A DNA stretch of 64,000 bases from positions 1,736,001 to 1,800,000 of the forward strand of contig JACTVC010000005.1 of the NCBI GenBank assembly GCA_018417955.1, given 5' to 3'. The DNA comes from Laccaria trichodermophora (lineage: Eukaryota; Basidiomycota; Agaricomycetes; Agaricales; Hydnangiaceae). This document shows positions 10,888-21,571 of this stretch, one piece after another. How positions within the stretch are numbered: the first letter of the stretch is position 1; each line of letters opens with the position of its first letter. The notes beneath the pieces are model-generated. The model made no database searches. It had not been told where the DNA came from and saw only the letters and a program-made list of their open reading frames with translations. The translations under genes were made by a program, and so were the position numbers.

Positions 10888-12453
10888 CTTAGATCACCCT
10901 TTTAAACCGGCAACACGTGTTGTCGAGACGACTGTGGGTGGTTCACATCTCGTTCCTCCGTGCCCCACACGTCGTCATAATTTCTGTAATCCTTTCAAGC
11001 CTCGCACCATCACATCCTCTTCTTCACACGTATCTGCTCCTGCACCGCATTCTCTTCACGTTACAACTACTCCACTACCACCATCACCAACATCTACTGA
11101 CCACCTTACTCCTGATACATTATCTTCAACATCCCGGCACATTCAGCCCCGGAAACCTCATGCAGGACGGGAAATCTCTCAAAACTCTCTACGTCCCCAC
11201 GTCGCTGCTGCAGATCGCTTATTTGTTTGGGATACACCCCACGCTGCTCGTCACCGACAACACCTCCTTGCTTCTCTTCCCCCACACTTGGTTAACAGTG
11301 CCATGATGTCCATCCGCGGTGCATATGCACCTAACACAAAGTCCACGTATGCTGCCGGCACTCTTCGCTTCACCCAGTTTTGTGACAGGTGGGATATCAA
11401 TGAAGAAGCGCGAATGCCGGCCTCTTATCCTCTGCTTTGCGCCTTCATTGGGGAGTATAAAGGCAGACAAGCTGGGAACACTATACGTTCTTGGCTTTCC
11501 GGCATCCGTGCATGGCATGTCGTCAATCATGCTCCTTGGTATGGAGATGATGAATGGGTTCACCTTGCCCGGGTGTCTGCGAACAAAGAAGGGACAAAGC
11601 ATAAACGTCCTCTTCGCGCACCTGTCTCTATTGAGCACCTGTTGGCTCTTCGCCGTGCTCTCCATCTCTCCACTCCTTTCCATGCAGCGCTTTGGGCCCT
11701 CGCTCTGTGCACATTTTTTGGCTGTCGACGGCTAGGCGAGCTGGCTGTTACCACCGCTGCTGCCTTTGATGAGACGTATCATGTACTTCGCTCCGTTATG
11801 TATGCTATTTTCTTATTTCTTGGTATCTCCTGCTTATATTCTGTAGGATTACTTTCCGGACATTGCGGGATGGCTCCTCCTCTGCAAGCTTCCACATCCC
11901 TTGGACTAAGACTACGAAGGAACTCGGCGCCTCTGTGATTCTAACTGCACGGAATGATGTCCTGTGCCCTGTCACCGCCTTGAAGAATCATCTTGCTGTT
12001 AATGCGTCCGTTGACCACTCCGCTCCTCTTTTCGCATATGCGACCGCTTCCTCTCAATCAAATTTTCTCCTCAAAAATGAATTTCTCCTCAAAAATGAAT
12101 TTCTCAATTTTTGCAATCACATTTGGTCATCTGCCATGCTCGCCCATGTTCTGGGCCATAGCTTTCGTATTGGCGGTGCCGTCGAACTTCTTCTTGCCGG
12201 CGTATCTCCAGAAATTGTGGCTGCAACAGGAGGCTGGACTTCTCTAGCCTTCCTGCTCTACTGGCGCCGCATGGAGGAGATTCTTCCGATGAGTACATCA
12301 AAAGCATACAACAAGTCCCATCTGGACTCGTTGGCCGCAATCTTCGAACAGTTTCGTATTAACAATAAAATCCCTCCGGCACTTATTGTTGCCTCTGATG
12401 GGAACCTCTCCTTGTCACCTGTAGTTGGCAGTGTTGTGCAAGCAACACTATGA
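10888..12453 (+). CDS. Ngaro tyrosine recombinase, copy A, tail altered by KDZ insertion
   Basis: Exons about 10888-11775 and 11847-12453 join in phase across a 71-nt intron. The N-terminal core-binding part has GAYAPNTKSTYAAGTLRF and IRSWLSGIRAWH. The catalytic part has FGCRRLGEL (first Arg), GHSFRIGGA (His-x-x-Arg), TGGWTS and a probable nucleophile Tyr in FLLYWRR. This is the integration enzyme of DIRS-like elements; it works on circular DNA and leaves no target duplication. Copy A has an extra 18-bp tandem unit near 12062-12097, adding six residues (LLKNEF) that copy B lacks. The KDZ transposon entered after DGNLSL and replaces the stop, adding about 11 foreign residues. The start of the frame is uncertain. 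Confidence 0.75.
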
Positions 12454-12530
12454 TTAGAGTCACTTGTGTTGTGCACAATTGACTCTAATCCCTAGATGGT
12501 GCTTGCACAACGCTTGCACAACTTTACTGT
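12416..12530 (+). repeat. KDZ left terminal/subterminal region
   Basis: Contains TTGTGCAAGC, GTTGTGCACAA and two adjacent GCTTGCACAAC units. There is also a perfect 11-bp hairpin, GATTAGAGTCA (12452-12462) with TGACTCTAATC (12480-12490). Probably the transposase recognition region. Confidence 0.6.
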
Positions 12531-12837
12531 AGTTGTCCCTTTGCCTCATTTAGCCTCTACACACCGAGCCTCCGTCCACAGGGAGACGTGAGGCCGTGAG
12601 GTGCCACAGTTCACCTTGGCGTGCACCCGACTATTTCCCTTTTCAGACATGATCTAAATTTAACGTGGCAACTCCTATTTATGGTTCTGAGGGACCGCAT
12701 GTCACTACTTATGTAATCATAGATTTTCCGCACATTATCAAGAACATTATCTACATATTTTTGTCGCTGTCCCAGACAACGTCGAGAGGGTAAGACTCAA
12801 AAAATAAAATAAAATCTGAATAAATTGTAAAAAAATT

Positions 12838-15800
12838 CTATACATCGTCGTCGTCCTCATCAGCCTCTGCTACTTCTGGGGGAATGACACTCTTATCCTC
12901 CCACTGTATGTAGGCTGGGACGAACCGCCAAATGTGTTTGCAATATGCTCGCATAGCGTGGAACTGTGCTGCTTGCTCTTTCGCATACCCTATGCGCCCC
13001 TCTATCAATGCTTTATCAGCGCCATGTGTACCCCTTGTCGCCGACCACCTCTTCTCAACCGCGTTCTCATCCCAATCGCGAGCGCGGCTGGCAAAGAAGT
13101 CGAGCACCCGTCGCATCTCTTCAATGAGTAGCTGGACCTCCTCAGTCCACCGAGCTGCCCGTGCTTTGCTTTTGCAAAATTCAATCCGGAGATCTAGCCA
13201 TGGCAGTAAGAATGGGAAATCCAAGTTTGAGTGTGTACGCACCCTCGACCAGATGCTCGCCTTCAGACTCAAGCACCCTTTCACCAAGCCGCCTCCAAAT
13301 CCACGAGAGTGTTCGATGTCCCTCGGAAGCTATGGTTGCAGGCGCACTCGCTGCATCACCGGACTTCTTGCGCATTGGAACGGTGTCATCTGGATCGGAG
13401 AGAGCTCGGATATCCGATGGCTTCAATACAGGAAAATTCGGTTCCCACCCCACGTCGTCGACGCCAGGAAGCTTTGATAATTTATGGAGTAATACATGCG
13501 CGTTCTGGTATGTGACTGCGGCGAAATCGACTCTTGCTTGAACACGGTGAATGACAGTCCTGGAACGCGTGTTTGCACGTTGTCCACGCTGAAATCGGTC
13601 CTTATCGATGTAGAGGTGTGACCGTAGTCGTAAGGAATTCCGGAGTTCATCGAGGGCGTCATTTGCTTGAGCCTGTCGCAGTCTCCATTCCATCTGTCGT
13701 AGTCGAATGTCGCATGAGTGTTTCTTTGGCAGCACAGATGGTAGCCAGAGCTCAATATCCTCAACCTTCTCCTCTGCATCATGATCACTGCGCTCCTGGG
13801 CCTCCAATCGGGCAATGCGAGTGCTAGGCATGTACAGCTGCTGAACGTCCATCCAAGAAAAGATTTTGCGCTGAAGAGTGGTGGCGCGAATCTGTATCTT
13901 CCTTTTCTGGTCATCTGTAGCATGAAGGCCCAACGCATCTATGTCTAGCTTCAGGCGACGTCTAATGAGAAGGGAAGTAAGTACAAATAATACCATGTAG
14001 TGAAGGGGTTAAGATGAACGCACTTTTGAATCTCAAAATCCATGCCCATTGTGAGCATCATGCTTGCTGAGATGTCCTCGTGGAGTATGTAGGCCACTCC
14101 CGATGCCAGCTCCGCAGCCTCTGTGAGGGCAAGTTGGTGCTTCACCGAATCCAGGGTAACCTCTGAGGGAGCAGATGAGATCACAACTCGGATGCTTACT
14201 GAGTGGACATACTTTTAAATGACGCCTCAAACGGGTTGGGTTTTTGATGATCTTCTTCCCAATCTATGAGTTCCTTCTCCCATTTTTGAACAAGATCGTC
14301 GTCCGCAATGCCGATAACAAATTGATTATGAAGGAAGACATGGTCATTCATGCCAACGACAGCCAGTTTAATTTTTCGAAGCAGAGTTGGGCCTAATAAA
14401 TTGACATGTTAGTTTAGCAAACCATAATAAAGAGATAAAGAGAGCACCCATTAATTTGGTTTTTTTCCAATTCCATGCCCCGAAGTGATCGTCAAGGGTG
14501 TCTCGACGTGAGCCTGGGCCCATTTCCCGCGTACTTGTTGCAATGGGGTTGATATGTGACCACCCTCGTTCAGGCGCCTCACCATCGGTGCGGCCCACAT
14601 TGCGGTTGTAGTTGAATGAGAATATGGTTTGACAGGCCATGATGTGTGCAGGGAGGTGGAACTTGGGGACAAGGAAGTGAAATTGCTTCTCACCATCATG
14701 GTCGACGTGCATCCAGTGAGGGTAAGATGACATTCGGTTCCACAAGTTCTTGCTCCATTGACATGCAATATCATATGAGACGACGATCTCCATGACATCA
14801 CTGTGTTTGAGACTACTGAAAAAAAGGTAATCCATGTTGACGTATCTATTGATCAGGAATGAGTCAAATATGATATAATATGAGTAGAATTCAATACATG
14901 CCGTTCGCCCTTCTGTAAATCTCCCACTGAAGTTGGTCGCTTGATGTCATGTCTTGAGCAATCAATGGTGCCGACACCAGTTGCAGCGAGTCCAGTTGAC
15001 GATCGCTCAGCATTAACTGCATTGTGATTCGAACATGTACTGGGCTACATCAGAAAAGTAAGAATTCAGAAGGGAGAGGATGAAATCATCAAGTACTCGC
15101 CTCCTGGATGATGAGATCTCCAAAGTCCTTCAGGTAGTTCTTGAAGTCTTTCTCTGCGACGAAGTAAGCTTTTCCATCCAGAAGGCTGGGGTCTGCTTCA
15201 TCGCTTGACACCGCCTTCCGCTTCAATCGAAAGTTGGCATCAATAGCGAGAAACAAGCAGTAGAGGAATCTGTTCTCGCAAAGTAAGTTTTATTTATTAT
15301 TCAAGTTGTTGATGAAACCTTTACCGTAATTCAGGAGGCGCATCCTGCCATCCTTCCGGAAGATTCTTACCTGGCTGGGGACATGCTGGACACAAGACCG
15401 CACATTCCCCAGGACGTGTGGCAGTAATGCCACCAGGATCATGCCCTCGAGCAGCGCGCTTTAGCATCTTAATATATCTGAACTGGCGTACAACTCGCAT
15501 AAAAGGTCGGTAACGATCCTGTAGAAACTCAATGAACGAATTATTTTTTAGTCGACCAAAGACTCACCTTCAAAGGCATTATACCTGTATTTTCCGTTTC
15601 ACGTGCCAGAGCTGTGTAGAATTCAAATGCTGAAACCTTCGATTCGAAGCTGAGGATTTGAAAGTGTTTGAGCAAGCGAAAAGTCACTGCAGTCTTGGGA
15701 CTTCTGACACTGGCCGGGAACCATCGGAATCGGAGAAGTTGGATAAAATGATCTTGTGCGCGTTCACAATTACAAAAGTCCAATCCTACTTCATGAATGC

Positions 15801-16626
15801 CCGTAGTATCAAGAACAACGAAGTCGTTATTCCATGCAGGTTGTGGTACATGACAACGTTCTCTGAGTCGGTGACCTAGTTGAATTCGTAGCCCCAGTTT
15901 CTTAAGCGTTGTTGGTTTAAAGAAAGAACCCGTCCACTCCTATAATAATTGATTAACTGTAGAAGGAGGTATAAAGATAAGAACACACCTGAATGCGATG
16001 CAGTGGGTTGGCTCGGTGGTAATCAACCATGCATGTTTGACAAATTAACTCCCCCCCTTCGCAATCCTGGCACCTATACAGTGTCTCAGAGCCCAAGCAC
16101 TGACAACAGTTTTCCATCATGTACTCCCCCCTCCCTTCCCACCGAATATCTTCCTCCAGAAACACATCGCTATCCTTGATCCATTCTTTCAATGGGTAAT
16201 CCTTTAATTAAGTTGAAATCAGCTTTGAAATAGATTGAAATACAACGGCGTACTGAAGGTCTTTTTTTTTCGCGGCCCTACAGAAATGAGGTCGTCACTC
16301 AATGCATCAAAATAAGCAGGGTCTATGGCTGCAAGCTCTGCGAAAGCATCGTCCATTGTTGAAGAGAGATTTGGGAGGGTTGTGGAATCATCACTGATAT
16401 TGGGATAGCTGGTAGGAAAGTCGACTGAAGGCATACAAGTTTCTTGTTCTACTTCAAATTGTACATGCTTGGTATTTACTGAGAGCGCATGGTGACCATG
16501 TCGATTAACGCGTTGGGTGAATTGAAGGACGGGAGTGATAATTGTGGTGGTGGGCTGAGTGTCAGGATCCTCGTCATCCGAAAGCTCTGCAGGTCGTGGC
16601 TCGGAGCGTTTCCGTTTGGGAGGCAT
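12838..16626 (-). CDS. KDZ transposase (CxC2 cysteine cluster)
   Basis: The gene reads right to left from an ATG at 16626 (MPPKRKRSEPR). Recognisable blocks of the KDZ family appear in order. First is the CxC2 zinc cluster (YRCQDCEGGELICQTC, PLHRI; 16000-16110), then LGLRIQLGH, FCNCERA and LLRFRWFPAS. Next come GHDPGGITATRPGE with CPACPQPG, DANFRLKRK, TGLAATGVGTIDCSRHD and VGDLQKGER. Then MDYLFFSSL, SYDIACQW, PKFHLPAH, GRTDGEAPERGW and GPGSRRDTLDDHFG, and the C-terminal QLYMPS, NDALDELRNSLRLRSHLY and WTEEVQLLIEEMRRVL blocks. The product is roughly 1,000 residues. Introns keep phase at 13194-13242 and in the stretches near 14000 and 14200. One at 14846-14901 appears to be GC-AG. The exon 1-2 junction near 16255-16270 needs a one-base change in an A9 run to join in frame, so a slippage frameshift is possible. 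Confidence 0.85.
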
Positions 16627-16811
16627 TGGATTGGTGTGGCAAGAATGACTTGGGTTGGTGAAGCACTCTGTGACGGTGTTTTCGCTGCACCTGACAACTA
16701 CCATGCGATCTGATCGCAATCAACATCAACTGATCAATGGTAGAAATCAATCAAGATCGGTTCTAATGTTCAAATAAATAGGAGCTTAAGCTCCCCTTTA
16801 TCTTCAACAAA
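16627..16811. promoter_or_regulatory. Probable bidirectional promoter
   Basis: 185 bp lie between the divergent ATGs of the KDZ transposase (-) and the small gene at 16812 (+). The stretch contains TGATCAATGGTAGAAATCAATCAAGATC and the AT-rich AAATAAATAGG, which could serve as a TATA-like element. Assigned by position only. Confidence 0.35.
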
Positions 16812-17188
16812 ATGAAGAGCAACTGCAAATCGTTGGATGGTCTACAAGATATCCCGAACATGGAAAGTGTCTGTGGATTGTATCAAGTATACGAAGATTC
16901 AAGGCCTATCCTATTGTGAGTGTTTTAATTTTAATTTTATTTGAATGGGGATGACTATTTTTGTGGCTATTAGCAACCACATGCTGACACGGAAATCAGA
17001 TTTTCCAGGGATTTGGGAGGTGTATTGGTCAGTCTATTGATTTGAACTACAAAGTTTTTTTCATGGATACTCTGCACAGCTCAAAGTGTGGAAAGCCTTA
17101 CTACTTCTACAAAGATGATGGGGCGGAGCGGTTGTACCTTGATGCAACATACATGGTGCGCATGCAAAAGATGAGACAGAGTACTTAG
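16812..17188 (+). CDS. Small two-intron gene in the KDZ element, unknown function
   Basis: Three exons, 16812-16915, 16974-17021 and 17080-17188, join with matching phases (2, then 2) and total 261 bases, giving 86 residues ending at TAG. The predicted protein has CKSLDGLQDIPNMESV near the start, and SKCGKPYYFYKDDGAERLYL then DATYMVRMQKM near the end. I do not recognise a family. Introns of 58 bp each with GT-AG borders and consistent phase argue for a real gene. The composition (charged, Tyr-rich C-terminus, two or three cysteines) allows a small binding protein but shows no function. It is head-to-head with the transposase and its 3' end is 70 bp from that of the TET/JBP gene (convergent). 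Confidence 0.45.
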
Positions 17189-17257
17189 GCTGGGTGTTGA
17201 GGAAGCGGAGAACATCAATTCATGCACATGAGATCAAGATATGAAATTCTAATCTAA

Positions 17258-19034
17258 CTACTTGGCAAATACACGTCGACGATCCTCATTTAACTCAGTC
17301 AGCTTCGAAAAGAGACTGAGTGCCCTTTCACAACGTTCAGTATAGTTACCGTTAATCTCCAACAAGCGTGCTTTACCCTCAGCAAGGATAAGTTGATCCT
17401 TCGTCCTGAAACCATACTTCACCCAGCGGAACAACCCCCCAGCAACAAACTGAGTAAATGACATTCGAGTCTCACCTGGCTGGATAGGCGTGTTACCATG
17501 CCGAAAAACCGCCGAAGGAATGAGAATAGTGGAGCCGGGAGGAAATTCAATGATAAGCTTAAGATCGAAGATAATCATATGACCGCCAAGCGTGTAGTCG
17601 TAGTCGCCAAGCGCTGTGATCGCGCAAAGACCATGAGCGACGTTGGCGGAATCAGTATGATCGAGGGTGATTGTATTGGGGCCTAAGTTGAACGTTGATG
17701 CGGTAAATATCGATTTTTCGAAGTTGTGGATGAGAGTCAGGTCGTGGTCGAATAGATCGCTTAATAAGTAGCGATATTCGTCAAAGAGTTTGGGAGCGTA
17801 GATGGCGAAAGCGCCTGAAGAGGGGACAATCAGATGAAGTGGTAGCATCGTAGATCATAGAACTTACATGATTGCCATCCGGCGACGCGCTGAATGGCAG
17901 GATTATCCCGGAGTTCATCGACAAGTCCTTGTTTCGCTTTAGAAAGGCAAAGGTTTCCGGGTTTCTATAACACATGATTAGTATTGATGTGACTCAAGTA
18001 AAAAAATAGACTTACCGTCTGCCCACCACCATAGGATACACCAGATGTGACAGGCGTAAAGTGACCGCGTCGATGTTCCTTGTCTTCCGCGGTGAATATG
18101 CCTAGCCGCTCACCATGAATGCGGACCGCGTTCATGGCAGCAGTCGCATCGCGAATGACCTGGTCCCAGTCTTCTCCCTGCGGCCTGCCTGCGAGTGGAA
18201 CGATGATACGGTTGGCAACGTCGAGCACAACCTTTGGGTTACTGTTGACAATAAGTTAGCGGGTGTCATACAGGACAAAATGTGAAATTTACGTCGCATC
18301 CCACTTGAGTACATCAAATCCCCTCCCTTTCAACTCATCCACCGTCCACTGAGAACTTTTGGTGGCCTTCTTGCGTAGCGCAATCCAACAATTGGATGAG
18401 ACACGTAGCCTGGAGGTATCGAACTTCGTCTTCATCCCAGTGATGATGAGACGTTCAGCGGCAGCAAAACGAGGTCGAAAGGCAATGCGATTGGGGTGGA
18501 GCAGCTTCTGCTTGGCTTTGGATTCCGAGCGGCGCAGTCGGCTACGATCCTTCCCGCGAGCTTTTTCGATCTTGCCAGGAGGGGCAGCAGTAGTGCGACG
18601 TGTGGTGAGACGTGTTTGATATCGAGAGTTGATGGGTGTTGTGGGTGGATGTGGAGGTGTCGTGTGTGTGAGGTCAGTGGGACCTTGAGGGCTGATGATG
18701 TTGTCATCGTCGACGTCGTCCTCGATGTCGTCGTCTTCGATGTCGCTGTCTCCCTCGTCGCCGCGGGCATCGTCCCTTTTAAAAGCACGGCAAAAGAGTT
18801 TTGCCACCTGGATGCCGCATAACACGGCATCGAGGAGGCGAGAAAACTTGCGACCAGATCGTGTCTAAGTAAAGGGCGTTAGCGTGTAGATACCGAGGTG
18901 ACGAACCCATACTTACGGTGCGAGGTTTGAAAGTCTGAGAAATCAATCAATGGCATGAGTATCTAGCAATTGAGGTTGATATGGAAACACTGACTTACCG
19001 TGAACGGGTCAAAGTCCTTGAAACCGTGGGGCAT
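17258..19034 (-). CDS. TET/JBP-family 2-oxoglutarate/Fe(II) dioxygenase
   Basis: Six exons on the minus strand: 19034-18999, 18934-18917 (an 18-nt microexon), 18864-18293, 18241-18016, 17964-17868 and 17814-17258. They join in phase to 501 residues. The N-terminal third is low-complexity, with an acidic run (DSDIEDDDIEDD) followed by a basic stretch. The catalytic part has GVSYGGGQT, TASTFNLGPNTITLDHTDS with the metal ligands His369 and Asp371, GLCAITALGDYDYTLGGHM, EFPPGSTILIPSA, FRHGN with the distal His422, and GETRMSF with the 2-oxoglutarate-binding Arg433, then AGGLFRWV. These are the conserved residues of fungal TET/JBP enzymes, which oxidise 5-methylcytosine (some also N6-methyladenine) in DNA. 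No stop or missing ligand is seen, so it looks catalytically complete. The enzyme is expected in the nucleus. Its divergent 5' flank holds long minisatellites. Confidence 0.9.
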
Positions 19035-19084
19035 ATTGACCAGGATCTAGTGATCTAAACAAGATATGTCAGTGAACTTGCATG

Positions 19085-19640
19085 CACAAATGTGAAAGAA
19101 CGGAGGCGGGGAGGAAAAGGTGGAAAAGAGCGAAACATGACGACGTGGGGGTGGAAATGGGCGAACGCGGGTGGGAGTGGGCGACGGGAGGTGAAACGTG
19201 AAGACGTGGGGATGAAAAAGGGCGAAGGGGGGTGAAAAAAACGCGACAGGAGGTGAAAAAGGGCGAAGAGGGGTGAAAAAGCGCAAATGCGGGCGAGGCG
19301 TGAAGACGTGGGGGTAATAATGGACGAAGGGGGTGGAAAACAGCAAAAGCGGCCAACACGTGACGACGTGGGGGCGAAAATGGACGAAATCGACGCAGGG
19401 GGGTGAAAAGTAGCAAAGGTGGGTACAACGTGAATACGTGGGGGTGAAATTGAACGAAGGGGATGGAAATGGGCGCAGGGGGGTGAAAAACAGCGCAAGC
19501 GGCCCACACGTGAGGACGTGGGGGCGAAAATGGACGAAGGGGCCAGAAAGGGACCGGAACGAGCGAAAACGTCGGCAGGCGTGTACACGCGGGGTGGGGT
19601 GAGGTCACCAGGGTGCGCATGGGTGACGCTCCGCTGCATG
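19085..19640. repeat. Purine-rich minisatellite upstream of the TET/JBP gene
   Basis: Degenerate units of roughly 55-60 bp contain GACGTGGGGG(C/T)GAAAATGGACGAA, GGGGTGAAAAA and CACGTGA-like boxes. The strand asymmetry is marked: G/A-rich on the plus strand. Long open frames on the minus strand across it are composition artefacts. Confidence 0.75.
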
Positions 19641-19904
19641 CCACTCACTGCAAGAAGAGAGGAGTGTCAATCTGCCAGTGTGCGCTTGGGTGACGCTCGC
19701 CTGCACAGACAACGATGTTTCGGGAGCGACGTACCTTTTTTGAAGATTTTGGTGGAAGGAGGGAAGCAAGGGAGCTTCATCGCGTTTGAAAACCTTGAGT
19801 GAGATTAAATGTAAAACGGCGCGGGTGGACGAGACAGTGAGGAAAAAAGATGGCAGCAGGAGAAGCGTTCCAACGCGCCAAACGAGGCCTGATTTGATCG
19901 GATA

Positions 19905-20610
19905 GGCATTCACGCGTGAACATCTTCCCCGCGGAGATGTGAACTTCGCGTGAACTTCACGCATGAACTGCGTAAACTTGACGTGAACTGGCGTGAATCT
20001 GACGTGAACCCGACGTGAACGTTGCGCAAACTTCTTGAACTCGTCAATTGAGTTGAGAAGTTGCTGTTCTAGTTACAATCAGACTACTAAGAGACCATAA
20101 AGGTTTACATTACTCACCTTTAAAATTTGCAAGTGTGCGAGGCAGATGCCAACGCTATTTGCAAACTATTTGTTCACGTTTCTGATGCGTGTTCACATTT
20201 CTGATGCGCAAATGTATTAGAAAGATCGCCTCAAACCAAGAAGCGTTTTTCGAGGTAAGAAATGTTAGTTTGAGATACAATTACCCTATTGATACACCAT
20301 GGGACTTATATTATTCGAGATTTGCAAGTGTTCGATACCGATGTTCACATTTCGCGTTCACATTTCGCGTTCACATTTCGCGTTAACTTGGTGCGCAAGC
20401 TTATTCGAGACATCTCCTAAAACTAGGAAGCATTATTTGAGGTAAGATCTTGCCATTCTAGATACAATAAACCGATTGAGATACCATAAACACGTATATT
20501 ATATACCTCCCTTGAAATTGGCAAGTGTGCGAGACAGATGCCAACACTATTTGTTCACGTTTCGCTTCGACTTCCAACTATTTTCAACCCATTATCTCCA
20601 CACTATATTT
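19905..20610. repeat. GTGAAC / GTTCAC repeat region
   Basis: At 19905-20035 the motif (G)CGTGAAC recurs about ten times in direct orientation. At 20180-20385 the opposite motif GTTCACATTTC recurs, including three perfect 14-bp copies of GTTCACATTTCGCG at 20342-20383. A larger unit of about 170-200 bp (ACCATAA..., GCAAGTGTGCGAGGCAGATGCCAAC) is repeated around 20090, 20300 and 20480. The region separates the divergent TET/JBP and 20619 genes. Confidence 0.65.
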
Positions 20611-20618
20611 CATTCTCC

Positions 20619-21478
20619 ATGGGTCGCACCCGAACCTCATCTGAAACTAAAAGCAAAAGAAACAAGACTGCTTCCAGTGTAGCAGGAAGTGATAAACTAA
20701 CGAGAGACCAACGTTATTACAGAAGGTTGTTCAAACATTCTTACAATTGCTGACGGTTCACACTTTCTTTTTTCACAGTCACCCAGAGCTTAGGGAGAAA
20801 TCAAAACTCCGAATGAGACAGAAGCGAGAGAAGGAGTACATTTAATTTGGTCCTTCAATCAATGCCATGTACTGACCTGAAATTAGAAAGGCGAACAAGT
20901 TACTTAATTTAAATCTGTCCACCACACGCACTGTCAAGGACGTTGTTCTACCACCGGTCAACCGTAACCAGGAGCTCTTTTCAGAGGAGTTTGATATAAC
21001 AGAATTTTCTCGATTCTGCGAAATCCGTGATCGCGTACATGCTTGGGCCTTGCCCTGGGGTGGAAGTTGGGCCTGGCACCACAAACTTGATTCCGAATAT
21101 CAAAAAGCTACCAAGGAAGATAGGGTTGAACATTGGGTTGGAGAGATGCTAAACCACGCTGACATTGGTCGGGAATTAATGGAGGACCTCTCAAGCATGG
21201 AAGGCCATCTCCCAAATTCTGATTGGCAAATAAGGGAATTGTGGAGAATTGAAGTAGAATTGCTTCGCATTATCACGCAGGGTTTGGCAGCTCTTGAGGT
21301 GCGCATAAATTTATTGGGCAGCACGGTGCATGGCCTCTTGTCAGATTATCAATGGTTACGCAGAAAGGAGGAAGATGAGGGCCAGGGAGAGGACAGCCAG
21401 GATGAGGGGGAGGAGGGCAAGGACAACCAGGATGAGGGTGAAGGTGAGGGCTTTGAGGACGGGAATGAGAGTAGATAG
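20619..21478 (+). CDS. KDZ-element passenger protein with basic N-terminus and acidic tail
   Basis: Exons 20619-20725, 20779-20835 and 20887-21478 join in phase (756 bases, 251 residues). The N-terminus is strongly basic: MGRTRTSSETKSKRNK, RDQRYYRRSHPELREKSKLR and RMRQKREKE, the last two resembling a basic/helical nucleic-acid-binding stretch. The middle holds a Trp-rich segment (VHAWALPWGGSWAWHHKL) and amphipathic helices. The C-terminus is an acidic repeat of EDSQDEGEEGKDNQDEGE type. I recognise the basic motif as common in agaricomycete transposon-associated proteins, but no named domain. A DNA-binding helper of transposition is a guess. It lies head-to-head with the TET/JBP gene and converges on the minus-strand gene at 21572. 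Confidence 0.62.
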
Positions 21479-21571
21479 ATCATTATACGCAACATCTAAA
21501 ATCAAGGTTGAGAGCATGCAAAATTCAATTTGACAAACTTTGAAAAATAAAATTGATGAATTGTTAATACG

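Noticed and set aside
6845..12453. Gypsy/Copia LTR retrotransposon
   Set aside because: There is no protease or DDE integrase and no terminal LTR pair. The recombinase is of the tyrosine type and the repeats are split direct repeats.
19055..19648. Long minus-strand Pro/Ser-rich open frames of about 190 residues
   Set aside because: They are the translation of the purine-rich minisatellite, with overlapping frames on the same strand and no motif.
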